This document shows positions 42,895 through 53,672 of a stretch of 64,000 nucleotides of DNA, in pieces (the first letter of the stretch is position 1; each line of letters begins with the position of its first letter). The translations under genes and the position numbers were made by a program. Below the pieces are notes generated by a model. The model did no database searches. It saw nothing but the letters and a program-made list of their open reading frames with translations, and was not told the origin of the DNA. The DNA comes from Steinernema hermaphroditum (lineage: Eukaryota; Nematoda; Chromadorea; Rhabditida; Steinernematidae). The DNA lies in the NCBI GenBank assembly GCA_030435675.1, contig CM059621.1, positions 1,984,001 to 2,048,000 of the forward strand, given 5' to 3'.

Positions 42895-44070
42895 ATGCAC
42901 ATCCTTCCCAAGCGTCGTCGTTCGTCAGGCCCTGTTCACATCGCTCGAGCCCTAAGTGAACAAATTGCCCAGCTTAACGACCCAAACTGTGAAAAGAAGA
43001 CCGACAAGCTTCTTAGGAGTATTGAGAAGCACCTGGAATATGCGAGACATATTCTGTGCGATGTGGACGACAGTCATCAGCTGTTCGACAAGACCAATCC
43101 AGTCAGTAAGCTGTCGACGGAATTCGCATATGCGAGGGTGCTCCCATTGCTGATTACTAACCTCCATCAGCTGACATTCGAGTCGAAGAAGAAGGTGTCG
43201 TTGATCTTCATTAATCTAATGAAGAGAAAGATTGGATTCCGTTCTCCAGCGGCAGAGGTTGTTCAGAAGAATCCCGGAATGTTGATGGAAATGCTTGAAG
43301 GGTAAGTTTCAATGTTCCAGGTCTGAAGACCCGAAAGGCATCATCCCAAAACGGGTTCTATCATATGCTTGATTTTAGATATGAATGCCCTGAGATAGCA
43401 CCGTTTTGTGGGATAATGCTTCGAGAATGTTCCCGTCACGAGCCTCTTGCTCGAGCTCTTTTGGAGACTGACCAGTTCTACAATCTCTTTACCTACATTG
43501 AGACCCCTTCATTTGAAATTTCCGCGGATGCATTCTCGACATTTAAGGTAGCACCGTATATTCTTTCACATTTTATGGAAATCATCTCAGAGCTTAATGC
43601 AAAACTGCAAGCGACTCAGCTCTAATTACCTTCAATCAAACTACGAACGCTTTTTCTCGTACTTCCAAATCTTGCTCACTTCCGATAACTACCTCACCAG
43701 ACGACAAGCTTTGAAACTGCTCTCTGAGCTGCTCAAAGAGGAATTGAACGAAAAAGTGGCCGAACGATTTGTAGCTGATGTTCAGCACCTGAAACAAATT
43801 ATGTGGATGTTGAAGGACGATAGCTCACTGATTCGGACTGAAGCTTTCGAAATCTTCAAGGCAAGTTACCCATCCTAGTTCGCCAAAATGTACTTTGGCC
43901 TGCAGATATTTTTGGATCATCCAAAAAGGTCGCCCGCTGTCAACCAAATTCTCGTGAAGAATCGAGAAAAACTGGTTATGTTTGTTGACGAGTTCCTCAA
44001 CGTTGCGAAAGGTGACGCCAGTGCGAAGAGGGACAAGCAGGCGGTGCTGGAGAAGATCAACAGGATTTGA
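42895..44070 (+). CDS. mop-25: MO25/CAB39-like scaffold protein
   Basis: Four exons (42895-43301, 43379-43547, 43591-43860, 43906-44070) encode 336 residues; human CAB39 has 341. The whole length is alpha-helical repeat typical of MO25. Family signatures visible: GYECPEIAPFCGIMLRECSR, HEPLARALLETDQFYNLFTY, ISADAFSTFK, YERFFSYFQILLTSDNYLTR, RQALKLLSELL and TEAFEIFK + IFLDHPKRS. It binds STRAD and stabilises the LKB1 (PAR-4) kinase complex in the cytoplasm (family knowledge). The third intron uses a GC donor (GCAAGT). Compared with typical MO25 the N-terminus is more basic (KRRRSS) and many positions differ, so it may be a diverged paralogue. AATAAA at ~44096. Confidence 0.93.
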
Positions 44071-44615
44071 ATTGTGCATGCGTTCAGCTATTTGTAAATA
44101 AATGTTTCATTTGTTTATCGAGTTCTTAAGCATGATTTGTCTTAAAAGTGCCCGCACAGTTAAGGCTTTGTGAGACGTTTCTTCGATGAAAAAATGCGGG
44201 CCACCACAATACGCAGTTTGCGAACTTTACGAATTTTATTACGATATCTAGCATTTTATATTTTGTCGCATCACATATTTAACCAGCGTCCTCTGGCTTC
44301 TTGTCGCGCGCGATGCGCCCACCTTCTGCTGCCTAATTTCTTCGAGAAGTCATCACTCCGTCGGGTCCGTGGTCTTCCGAGGGGCCTCTCCACGAAAGGA
44401 GGCCATTCTTCTAGTCGATTGGTCCACTTTTCCGGGCTTACATTCGCCATCTTCCAGGTGAAGTTCCACTTTATTCTTCTTGCGGCTTCATCGATGTCCT
44501 TCACCTTGGTTACGCCTCGGAACCACGCGACCGCTCAACGACGGATGGAGCGCCGAATGGCCAGAGTTCTTCTGCTAGACAGGAGCACCACAAAAGGATT
44601 TTATTGATATATAAG
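44071..44615. other. Intergenic, no supported gene
   Basis: The ORF at 44170-44607 (+) overlaps an opposite one (44271-44504) and neither has gene-like features; 'gaggaccacggacccgacgg' on the minus strand is GC-rich repeat-like DNA. Confidence 0.35.
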
Positions 44616-44819
44616 CTAATAGCTGTCATAATCAACTGGACGCATGTCGTATCTTGTCCATATCCAGTCGCTATCTTCGCTATCGTCACTTGCCGTCTCA
44701 TTCTTAGTTTCGACAGGATCACTCCTTCCAAATCGGATGAATATGCGGCGTAGTGGCTTTGCTTCATGAAAGCAGAACGACAGCACAAACAGCAGAAAAA
44801 GACCCCGGAGCATGTTCAT
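44616..44819 (-). CDS. Candidate FMRFamide-like neuropeptide precursor
   Basis: 67 residues. Signal peptide residues 1-20 (MLRGLFLLFVLSFCFHEA), then KPLRR | IFIRFGR: a dibasic site, a peptide ending FIRF, a Gly amide donor and a basic residue. This is the exact grammar of an RFamide precursor (compare the FIRFamides of nematode flp genes). Processing would release IFIRF-amide, or a longer form. The rest is an acidic spacer (ASDDSEDSD) with a Trp/Tyr-rich end. Only one peptide copy, which is unusual but known. An acceptor TTTTAG nine nt above the ATG implies a 5' UTR intron or trans-splicing; a TATATAA lies at ~44961. Confidence 0.7.
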   Translation of the reverse strand: MNMLRGLFLLFVLSFCFHEAKPLRRIFIRFGRSDPVETKNETASDDSEDSDWIWTRYDMRPVDYDSY

Positions 44820-45629
44820 CTTAGTCTAAAACATAACATTTGTTGAAAGAGTTGTCAGGCGGGGAATACCTCACCAAAGGTTTGAGCAATATTGATGGAA
44901 AGACTCAACAATAGGAGAATAAGCCGTAGTGCCTTATGATCAATACGTGACTAGGGCGTATTATATACTGAGAAGCACATTTCATTTTATGTTGCATATG
45001 TCTGCTGTAAAGGTTTTTGCATATCCGTAAATGTCTGCTGAAATCGCCGACAAGCGACAAAGAAAAACACCGTCATGCATAATATATGTGCGATTGATTC
45101 TTATTTAGGCGCCGTAAATTATTTATTGCGACATAAACGAAATGAGAATATATGAGAAGAGGCAAACGTAACCCCAAAAAGGTTGATTCAGTTGAATTTA
45201 AGCAAAGACATTTCGAAAGGTGGTCGAAATTTGACTCTGAGTCTGGGTTCTCAAAATGTATTTGTAATTAGAGTGATGTCCACAAAAGCCATTTTGCAGA
45301 TAACTCTTGTATACAACCTGGACAAAAATGTTGTAGCACAGCGTTTAGGAATCGCCCATTACCGGTCATATGGTCACTAACGGTAAGCCTTTTTGTCGCC
45401 GTCACCGCCAAGGCCGTCACCTTAAATCGTGAAGAGCACCTTTCGCGTCACGTCATCGTCAGCACAGCCGTCATGCACGTTAGCGAATCGCGTGAGCGTT
45501 CGTAAAAACCGTGGCGGTGCAAGTAGACGTACACAAATAAATTTATATATAGAGTACAGTTAATTGTGATAATACAAAGTTTAAGTAAAAAGTAGGATAT
45601 GCATTGCTGAACTGCCTAATTTTATTTGC
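44820..45629. other. Intergenic, no supported gene
   Basis: Contains the likely promoter and 5' UTR of the neuropeptide gene. The ORF at 45183-45380 has no support. Confidence 0.4.
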
Positions 45630-45855
45630 TCACATTCCTCCGCCGCCCTGCATATTGTTGCCATTGTTCATGTTGTTTCCATTGTTATTTTGATTGGGAG
45701 GGGGAGGGGGAGGGTTGTCTGCGACATCTACAAAATATGCAATAGCAAAGTAAAAAAATTTTAAACTTACCATTAACAGTTGGAGCCAAAGGAGTACAGG
45801 CGTCAGATGGGGAGGCGAGGGCGACGATAAGCAGGAGAACGATGAGCTTGTTCAT
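45630..45855 (-). CDS. Short secreted Asn/Gly-rich peptide
   Basis: Two exons (45771-45855 and 45630-45727) give 60 residues. Signal peptide MNKLIVLLLIVALASPSDA, then one cysteine, six consecutive prolines (DNPPPPPPNQ) and an Asn/Met/Gly-rich end (NNNGNNMNNGNNMQGGGG). AATAAAA begins six nt after the stop codon. The layout resembles small secreted antimicrobial-like or structural Gly/Asn peptides in nematodes; no specific family recognised. Confidence 0.65.
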
Positions 45856-46426
45856 GATGAGAAGGCAGTGGTGGTCTACTCATGGCAAGCGTTACCTTAT
45901 ATCTAAGTAAGTAGGTCAGACAGTTTCAATGCGGTAGCGGAGAAAAAATAGCCCGTCTATTTAGGGTAGCGATATAACTTCATTTAATTGCTATTGAGAC
46001 ATTCGGCGAGATCATTTCCACAGCAATTACCCTAATCGGTGATTGCATTTCTATGGTCACTCTCTGGTCGCCAGCGATTAGGGGAAAAGATTTTGCTGGC
46101 ATCTATGATTCGGTATATATATATAATGCGGAATCGCACCTTGACATGCGAGGGTATAGGTAGTACATTTCTGAACTTATTTTGTATCTCTCAAAGTTCA
46201 AATCTCTCATTACTGTCGGTGGCTATCAGTCGGTTCCTCTGTACGATCTGTCAGAAATGAGTGATCTGTTTGGACAGTCGTTGCTGAAACAACTAAAACC
46301 TTAGAACACCAAAGAGCCGTCTTTCCAAGAAGACTGTCACTGCCATCCTCCATAATTTAATTGCATAAACAGCGATGCGGATGAACAATCACAATGACTT
46401 ATCACAATGAGCAACTGATGCTTTCC
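45856..46426. other. Intergenic, no supported gene
   Basis: No coding frame supported. Confidence 0.4.
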
Positions 46427-47368
46427 TCAATGAAGAGTAGAGATCACACTGACGACCGGACTTATATCCTTCTTGCTCCGAAATATGCCTATGAAAGCTT
46501 CTCTGTATGGAGTGATAAATGATAAGGAGACAACACAAGAGAGGAAAACATCGAAGAATGGACAATGGTCTGCTATCGAGATTATCAAGTACATATGCGG
46601 TGTTCTAAAATATATACTAACGCATGCCGTGAAAATGGGAACGATGTCGAAGAGAGCAGGAAGTAGAACTAGCATAAGCAAATTGACAGTAAGGAGCCAG
46701 TGCATTCTATAGGTCTGGTTTGACATGAACCACCTTTGTGAACGCAGCTTTCGTAAAGTTAAAATTACAAGAATCAGCACAGCAAGACCATATGTGGAGA
46801 AGACTGTTACAGTTAACACGCACATTATCATCACTGTAGAATAGTTGCTTTCGTCAAAGCACATATGAAACGTCCCGTTTTGCTGTATAATATGTGCGTT
46901 GGCCAACAGTAGGCATGTGACCAGGGCTGTAAGAACTGAAGCGATGATAATGACACCAGTGCAGGTAGCCACAAGATGAGTAGTCTTTATGTATGTCGGC
47001 AGATGAATAACTCTGATTTGGGAGTATCGATAAAGAAAGCAGATGCAAATAGCCAATCCAATATTGTCGCATGAAATCGTGCAGATACAAATGGCAATCG
47101 CATTAGGAAGTAGGCCCATAGAAGAGGCCCAACCCATGAATTTGGCGCATGACTTTGTGCCCAGATTTGCTTGCATAGGCTGCATCAAGAAGCCCAAGCT
47201 TCCTATGCCGAGGAAATACCACACAGTGAGATTGAGAATAGTGTTGCGGTAGATGCGAAGGGACGATGGTGACTTGAAGATGATGATGTACAAGAACGGA
47301 ATGCCGAGGATAAAGCAGACTGTCGTAAGGACGTTGAAAAGGACAGAGTTGATTGTATCGCCATGCAT
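46427..47368 (-). CDS. Intronless Srd/Srh-like 7TM chemoreceptor
   Basis: 313 residues in one exon. TM1 (VLTTVCFILGIPFLYIIIF) is followed by KSPSSLRIYRNTILNLTVWY, the Str-superfamily 'SP..l..Yr..iLN'. TM3 ends ICFLYRYSQI. The second extracellular loop has a long NGTFHMCFDESNYST with an N-glycosylation site and a cysteine. TM6 is preceded by SNQTYRMHWLLTVNLLMLV; TM7 is followed by ITPYREAFIGIF. 50% or so similar by eye to the gene at 49666-50613 (both begin M-GDTIN). The closest named families are Srd and Srh. Chemosensory by family. Confidence 0.87.
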   Translation of the reverse strand: MHGDTINSVLFNVLTTVCFILGIPFLYIIIFKSPSSLRIYRNTILNLTVWYFLGIGSLGFLMQPMQANLGTKSCAKFMGWASSMGLLPNAIAICICTISCDNIGLAICICFLYRYSQIRVIHLPTYIKTTHLVATCTGVIIIASVLTALVTCLLLANAHIIQQNGTFHMCFDESNYSTVMIMCVLTVTVFSTYGLAVLILVILTLRKLRSQRWFMSNQTYRMHWLLTVNLLMLVLLPALFDIVPIFTACVSIYFRTPHMYLIISIADHCPFFDVFLSCVVSLSFITPYREAFIGIFRSKKDISPVVSVISTLH

Positions 47369-47677
47369 ATTGATAACTTGAATACTGAACCAATTAGTAT
47401 TTGTTGGTGTTTAGCAAATGTTTGTTGTCGCATCAAGGTTCTGTTACCAAAACAATAAGCACAACTTGCAAAATAGCAGCTGCTCTTTCTATTCTGGTTG
47501 AACTTTTGTCCACCTAGGCTGTAAATAGAAACGAGATCCACCTGTTCTCTGTTGCTGCCACTACGTACGATGTCCTCATCATTGGTTTTACTGGTTTCAC
47601 TCAGATGTGCTTACAAAAGCCAGTTAGCTCCACATAGCGAACCCATGAGCAGATCTGGTGTTGCGCAAAGGTTTATT

Positions 47678-48616
47678 TCAAAACAGTGTACCCACACTAT
47701 TACGACTTTTGCAGAAGAGTTGACGTAGCAGCTTTCTCGCAGCTTTCCGATACGGCTTGAAAGTAACTATGACCACAATCGCATAAAGTGTTCCGTGATT
47801 CATCATAACAGCAATGGACGCCATTATGATTTCGTTCGCATAGGGAAGTTCAGGAATCAAACAAATGAAAACACATATTAATGTTGGTGCACCACCAAAC
47901 ACCAAAGGGACGGTAGTGGTAACCATCAGGTACATCAGCGTTCTACGGTGGAGCTCGATGGTCTGCCTTGACATCAGATTCTTCATTTTGGCAAGGTGTC
48001 GCCACAGAAGGACAGAAGATGCAACGGCGACGAACGTCATAGCAAAAATGAGGGTAAAAAATGAAGCCACGTTGGCATACTTACGCCAGCCATATGGCCA
48101 GAAACAGTAGGTGTTTTCCCGTGGGGGAAGATCATCCTTTTCAGGATATTCGTCATAGGACATAACGTATAAATAGTGCGGAGGAACGAAAATTCCCCAT
48201 ATGGAAATGTGTATAGTGGCCACAAGGAAGATACCCTTGCGGGCAATTCTTTTGATCAGGTAAGGATACACAAATACGACGTAACGATAAGAAAAGGCAA
48301 GTGTCAGGCCTATAGCACAGTTGAGTATGCATACGAAAATCGCCAGGAAAACAACGTGAGCGGCCTGTTCGTTTCTGGTAAAGAGGGTGATGGGTCCATT
48401 CAGAGCATAGCATGAAGAAGGGTAGACAGGCCGCACATGCAAAAACACAGCAAGCACATTGCCCATGAGATTCCAAACCATGATGTTTGCCAGAAAGTAT
48501 GGGAGAGCGTCCATGTTCGCCGGTGAATATCGAAGAATGATACAGATGGAAAATATTTTTACAGGGAAGTTTATTGCATTCGACACATCGATGACTCTAT
48601 TGAACACGACGTCCAT
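47678..48616 (-). CDS. Intronless Srh-like 7TM chemoreceptor
   Basis: 312 residues, single exon. Key parts: NFPVKIFSICIILRYSPANM, then DALPYFLANIMVWNLMGNVL; LTLAFSYRYVVFVYP after TM3; CFWPYGWRKYANVAS before TM5; SRQTIELHRRTLMYLMV before TM6; TFKPYRKAARKLL after TM7. Clear paralogue of the + strand gene at 16040-16969, 31 kb away, sharing the intronless structure and the same 'WPYGW' extracellular-loop signature. The C-terminus is short and basic (CKSRNSVGTLF). Confidence 0.88.
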   Translation of the reverse strand: MDVVFNRVIDVSNAINFPVKIFSICIILRYSPANMDALPYFLANIMVWNLMGNVLAVFLHVRPVYPSSCYALNGPITLFTRNEQAAHVVFLAIFVCILNCAIGLTLAFSYRYVVFVYPYLIKRIARKGIFLVATIHISIWGIFVPPHYLYVMSYDEYPEKDDLPPRENTYCFWPYGWRKYANVASFFTLIFAMTFVAVASSVLLWRHLAKMKNLMSRQTIELHRRTLMYLMVTTTVPLVFGGAPTLICVFICLIPELPYANEIIMASIAVMMNHGTLYAIVVIVTFKPYRKAARKLLRQLFCKSRNSVGTLF

Positions 48617-49665
48617 GATAGAAGTGCCCTAAACCGTCGTAGATCCAGCGATTTCTCCTTGCTCTTGACATCACCCAGACTGGCTGACAACAGTCTTTTC
48701 ATGGGAACTGGATCTTTCCGTAAACATCCGACTGCAAAACAAACTGGATAGAGGCCGTGAGATTCTAACGTTTAGGACAATTGAATTGTGATGTATCGAA
48801 AGCACCTGCTGCGAAAGGGAACACTTGAAGTACTAAAAGGTCTTGGAAAAACGATTCACTGTGCGAAACCAGTCTAGCCGGCTTATTCCCATCAAAGACT
48901 TACGTCTTGCGAGACGTCATTTACAGGGCTTTGTCTTTTGTACTAAGGAAGATCGGCCCTCAAACGGTCCGGATTTCAAATTTTTTTTTTTTTTTTTATT
49001 TTCAAAAAATTTCAAAATTTCTCTCCGAAGTCTTGTGGCCACAGTGAAAAATTTTCCAAACCTTTTGGGGACCCGCTTCGCTGCAGTCGGTGGTCTCTTC
49101 GAACTGAGTCTGTGCTATTCTAAGCAGTTTTTGTTGTTGTTTCTTGTGATATATGTTGTTTGTTCCAATTCCTTCACGGCTTCGGATATAATCGATTTGC
49201 GGGGTAACAAAACTTTTGCCGCACCCTGTATACCAAGAAGCCCAAGAACTACATTGTGATCCCGTAGTCGTCGGTCTTCTTCTTTCTTCGGCACAGGGCA
49301 CGGGATGTCATCGCAGTTCATCCCCGCAACAATTCATCGCTGGACAACTCATCTGACAACCCAACTGATCCACGAGGGTGGACTATATTCGAGAAACCAT
49401 CGCAGACTGCACTATGGACAATGCTATGCATCCGAAAAAAATCTTTGTAAGAAATCCTTTTGATAATCAGAGGAACGGAATACTTTTTCTGGTATTTCGG
49501 GTACCCGACTCAAGCCCGAAATTTTTACGGTAGAAGGGAGGTCGAATCACTTGGGTGGTCCGATATACATAAAAGTTACTCGCGGTCACATCCTTCTCAT
49601 CTTCTGCTTGGAGATCGTTCGACAATGTTTTATTTTATCACAACAACAATATAGAGCCATTGGAG
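48617..49665. other. Intergenic, no supported gene
   Basis: ORFs at 48843-49301 overlap on both strands around a poly-T tract (48979-49000) and lack gene features. Confidence 0.35.
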
Positions 49666-50613
49666 TCAATGCATAGTAGAAGAAACAAAACTCAGGACCG
49701 GGCTTATAGTTTTACGTTGACGAAAGATCATTCGCCTCACAGCTTCCCTATACGGAGCGATGAACATCAAAGTGTTAGCACAAGATAGAAAGAAATCAAT
49801 GAACGGAGTATGATCAGCAATCGAGATGATGACATATAGATGTGGTGACCTGGTGACAAGGCAAATGCACGCTCCAACAATTGGGATTATAGCAAATACA
49901 ATCGGAATAATTACCAATATCAGTAAGTTGACTGTCAGCAGCTGCTGTAGTTTACACGTCCGTTTTGACATGAAAACTCTCTGTGATCTAGAAATTCTGA
50001 CTGTGATCATAGCCAATATGCCCATGATTATGCCTAATGTTGTCAGGGAGGCTCCAGCGGCGATCGCCAGACAAATGAGCAGATTATAGTCGATCAATTC
50101 AACGCATATGTGAAATATATCGCTCTTGACGAGAACATGTACACTCGATAAGAAGAAAAAAGTAACGAAGTACGTGACCACCGATAAAGCTATATGTAAG
50201 CCTACTGCCATGGCCACACAACAAGACGGCGTGAACATTTTCGGCATGCTAATGCGGCCTATTTGAATGTACCTGTAGAAGAAACAGATGAGTACGGCAA
50301 CCCCGAAATTGGCAACTGCAACTGTGCTTATATAGACAAATACGATGTTTAGATTTCCACCAAAGGATATGGGTAAACCCAAAAATTTAGCGCAGGTTAG
50401 GGAGCCACGATGTGCATAGACCGGCTGAATGAATAGTCCAACAGTGAAGGTTGCTGTACAGTTCCAAAACGTGAGATTTAAAATGGTGTTTCGGTAAACA
50501 CGAAGTGTAGGCGGCGTCTTGAACATGATGATGTAGAAGAATAGAATGCCAAGAAGGATGCAGGCCATAGAGAAGCTATAGTAGAAACATATGTTTATGG
50601 TGTCACCGTTCAT
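49666..50613 (-). CDS. Intronless Srd/Srh-like 7TM chemoreceptor
   Basis: 315 residues in one exon. TM1 is followed by KTPPTLRVYRNTILNLTFWN; LICFFYRYIQIGRIS follows TM3; the second extracellular loop is SDIFHICVELIDYNLLICL; SKRTCKLQQLLTVNLLILV leads TM6; FIAPYREAVRRMIF follows TM7. Paralogue of 46427-47368. The gene between them (47678) belongs to a different subfamily, so the cluster mixes two lineages of intronless receptors on one strand. Confidence 0.87.
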   Translation of the reverse strand: MNGDTINICFYYSFSMACILLGILFFYIIMFKTPPTLRVYRNTILNLTFWNCTATFTVGLFIQPVYAHRGSLTCAKFLGLPISFGGNLNIVFVYISTVAVANFGVAVLICFFYRYIQIGRISMPKMFTPSCCVAMAVGLHIALSVVTYFVTFFFLSSVHVLVKSDIFHICVELIDYNLLICLAIAAGASLTTLGIIMGILAMITVRISRSQRVFMSKRTCKLQQLLTVNLLILVIIPIVFAIIPIVGACICLVTRSPHLYVIISIADHTPFIDFFLSCANTLMFIAPYREAVRRMIFRQRKTISPVLSFVSSTMH

Positions 50614-51570
50614 TCCGCCAGGTTGGTAATGTTGGTAGCAGTGATATTGTTCGAATAGGTTCTCCTAGTTTCGATTGTAAAAAGCCAAAAATATTTTCCA
50701 ACATGAAATATTCACCTGTTGTTTGTGAAAAAAGTGGCAATTAACTGTTTATATATCTCGAAATAACCGGCAGTTAAAGCAAAGTAGAGATTCCACCTGT
50801 TGCTTGCTTTGATCTGCAACAAAAAGTCACAAATAAAGAGCTTCTTTTTTCTGTTTTTTTCTGTCCATATAAGTCAGTGCCAAAAACATGAAGCCGACCC
50901 GGTGAAATTTCGCAAGGAACCCGAAGCCGGCACTGACTCGGCCCGGATTGACTCAGCTTGGATTCCTGGATCGGGTCAGCTGGCTGTGGAACGAATCGGA
51001 ACCGAGTCGAACCGGTCTCTTAGGGATCGCCTTTTATATTTGTAGCAATGACAATTGTTCTGAACGGAACGGTGCGAAAATAACACAGAGAGCATCAGGC
51101 AAGGGCATGCGATCGTTGAGGAGGTGCTTCCAATCGACTCGGACTGGTCAACTGAGGCTAGCCCGGTCGGCTTCTCCTAGGGGGCTCAGCTGTGGCTCGG
51201 TTCGTTTCACTTAGGGCAATCCAAAGCGTTTTCCAGAGACTGTCATTTTTCTGTAGTTCAGCCAACTTCAAGTAAACAGTGAAAACCTCGATCGCTGAGA
51301 TCAGTTCTTACGCCATGCGTCATTGAGCCTGTTTGTCTGCACTTTCTCGTTTTTTAGCTCATTACCAGCGATGATTAGGTGACATAAGATCCGGTTCAGC
51401 CCGAAATCCGAACTGTCGCAGCTTTTTCGCTTCTCGTTCCGCGGCATTTTGACTCATGATAGATGGCCGTGACCTTGTCCTCGATAGTCTTTTCGCGCAA
51501 CTCCTTTCGCCGCAAAACGAGCTCTCTCGCTTTTTAAATGGGCGTGACGCAAACAGGAATACTCATCAGG
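50614..51570. other. Intergenic; degenerate GC-rich inverted repeats
   Basis: Around 50885-51200 the sequence is rich in 'gagccg/cggctc' words ('ccgaagccggcactgactcg', 'gctagcccggtcggcttc'), reminiscent of the palindromic element at 63638-63981 but too diverged to delimit. No gene supported. Confidence 0.4.
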
Positions 51571-51577
51571 TATAAAA
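51571..51577 (+). promoter_or_regulatory. TATA box of the gene at 51683
   Basis: TATAAAA about 110 nt above the ATG; the ATG is directly preceded by GTTCCAG, so a short 5' UTR intron probably lies between. Confidence 0.45.
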
Positions 51578-51682
51578 CAACGACGGGTAGCGGTGATGAA
51601 CCCAAGGCGACCTTGATCCAAGCGGCATAGCGCGAAGTTGTTTGCGAAACGACGACGGTTCTCATTTTCGGTTTCGTTCCAG

Positions 51683-52352
51683 ATGCTTCGCTTCGCCCTT
51701 TTCGCCCTTCTCTGCGCGCAGCTCGCCACTGCCCAAATGATCAAGCAGTGCACCTGTGCCGATGTGCAGCAATGCGAAACGAAAGCTGTCGATCAGGTCA
51801 TCCCCTGCTCAGACGAGTGCAAGCAGCACGCCGCCAAGCTTGGAGCTAACTACAATCTGCTCAAGAAGTGCATCATCGACAAGGAGCGCATGATTGTCGC
51901 CACGATGGAGTGCACTGAAAAGGCTCTCTCCAACAGCTGTGCTGCCGCTCCTGGCAAGATGGTCCAGAAGCGCTACCCGGAAACGCTGAAGATCGCCGCT
52001 CTTGCCGAGATCAACAAGATGCTCGGTCGCAGCGGAATCGCCGGACAGACGAAGAGCATGCTCGCCACGGGAAAGAAGTTCGCCGGATGTGTGAAGACTT
52101 GTCTTGATAAGCGATCCGGAAACTGTGCGAACAAGCTCGGATGTGGCCTCGACCTTCCATCCGACAACCAGCTTGTTCAGATCGCCAAGGGATGTGCCAT
52201 CAAGTCCGGATTCAACACTGCCGCCGTCCAGAGCGTATGCAACTGTGCCGCCCAGGCCGGAGTGACGTAAGTTCCGATATGAATAACATTTCACACATCT
52301 TTATTTGTTCAGTGGTCTCGCCGGCATTTGCAACAAGATCGTCATCTCTTAA
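51683..52352 (+). CDS. Cysteine-rich secreted protein (CPG4-like)
   Basis: Exons 51683-52266 and 52313-52352 give 207 residues. Signal peptide residues 1-17 (LRFALFALLCAQLATA). About sixteen cysteines follow in the mature protein, starting QCTCADVQQCETK...PCSDECKQHA, then CIIDKERMI, CTEKALSNSC, GCVKTCLDKRSGNCANKLGC and a C-terminal QSVCNCAAQAG...GICNKI. The spacing and helical, Lys-rich character recall the nematode chondroitin-proteoglycan-4 (CPG4)-type domain, which I offer as a tentative assignment. Extracellular. AATAAA at ~52425. GC-rich third codon positions and a strong codon bias suggest high expression. Confidence 0.75.
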
Positions 52353-53672
52353 ATGTACCTACAAAACTTCTATGGATTACAGTATGCTTTATCGGAATTC
52401 ACTGTCGTGGAATACATCCTTGCAATAAAAGCTTTGAACGAATTTGATTTGAACGAACACGTTTTTCTTGCTTTGCCTATTGGCTTCGCCCACATTCACG
52501 ACGAGATCTTCAAGCTCTTGTATGAAGAATGAAAAGAAACCACATTGCTGGTACAATTTTCAAATGAGAGGCGGCGCTGAACAGCAGTAATACCCGAGAT
52601 ATTACTGTAGTTTCTCAGTTCCTCTAGTGATCAGGTTCTGATGTGTGGATCATTCGCTGAGCCAAATACTATAGCTGCAGATTTGTCATTGGCATAGCTC
52701 TGAGTTGAGCGAACCCATCATAGCTAGTCATACTTATCGATGCCGAAATGTCGTGTTGAGATGCTATTGTTCGTATTTAAAAGGTTTAAAAAAGGACAAA
52801 CATTTTTTTCGCCTTTCAAAAAAAAAACGCTGTTCGCTGCTTTTTTAACCGTCTATTTGAGCGCTCGAAGAAGAAGTTCTATCGGCGTCAATTTCCATTG
52901 ACCTTGCATGATGCACCGGAGCGAAACTGAACACCAAAGAACGTTTGCCGATGGGTCTTCTACAAAACAGGATTTCCATGTTTAACGTTCGTTATGTTTA
53001 AATTGCGGAAATTCTTCACATAATGGGTCCTTCCTGCAGCGATAATTATCAGCCCTCCATTGAATAAAGTGCTCTTTCCACTTCTGATTTTGGTGAACTT
53101 GATTATGCCGAAGATGAGTTTACACTTTGGGATAGTCCTGAAGCAAGAAATGATAAAAACCTTTTCTGAGCGAAGCCAGGTGATGTTATCGGCGACTCGA
53201 TGAACCTTCTTGTGTTAAACGTTATTATTGATGTTCTGAAACTTGACATTCGGATGACTCATCTCAAGCAGTTATTATTGAAGTCCATTTATGTTAGCGA
53301 CAGGATTTTTGAAGTGAGGAGAAGTTTGCAGTAGGTTCCTCATTAATCGGGCAACAAAGAGTGCGCCAAAGGCAACATCTTGTAGTTTTCGATGAGCAAA
53401 GACATATTTTTTGTAAATCGGCGTTGAAATTTTATAATCGTCCATATGAGGTGATAATGAGCAGGCTTGAACTCTGATCACACAGATCAGAGCACTGCTC
53501 AAAGGTTCAATCTTTTCAAATGCATGTCGTCCCATTAACTGCATAAGAGTCTTGAAATCGGAAATTGATTTAGTTAATCACTGTGTACTGATGTGTTTTT
53601 CATTAGTTCGTTCTCTTCTACAGGCCGCGCTAGCTCATTAATAATGAAAACTCAGGTAATTGAATTTTCCAC
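52353..53672. other. Intergenic, no supported gene
   Basis: The ORF 53275-53544 (-) has no supporting features. Confidence 0.4.

Noticed and set aside
51809..52294. 161-codon ORF antisense to the cysteine-rich secreted protein
   Set aside because: Shadow of a strongly codon-biased GC-rich gene; the sense frame has a signal peptide and ordered cysteines.
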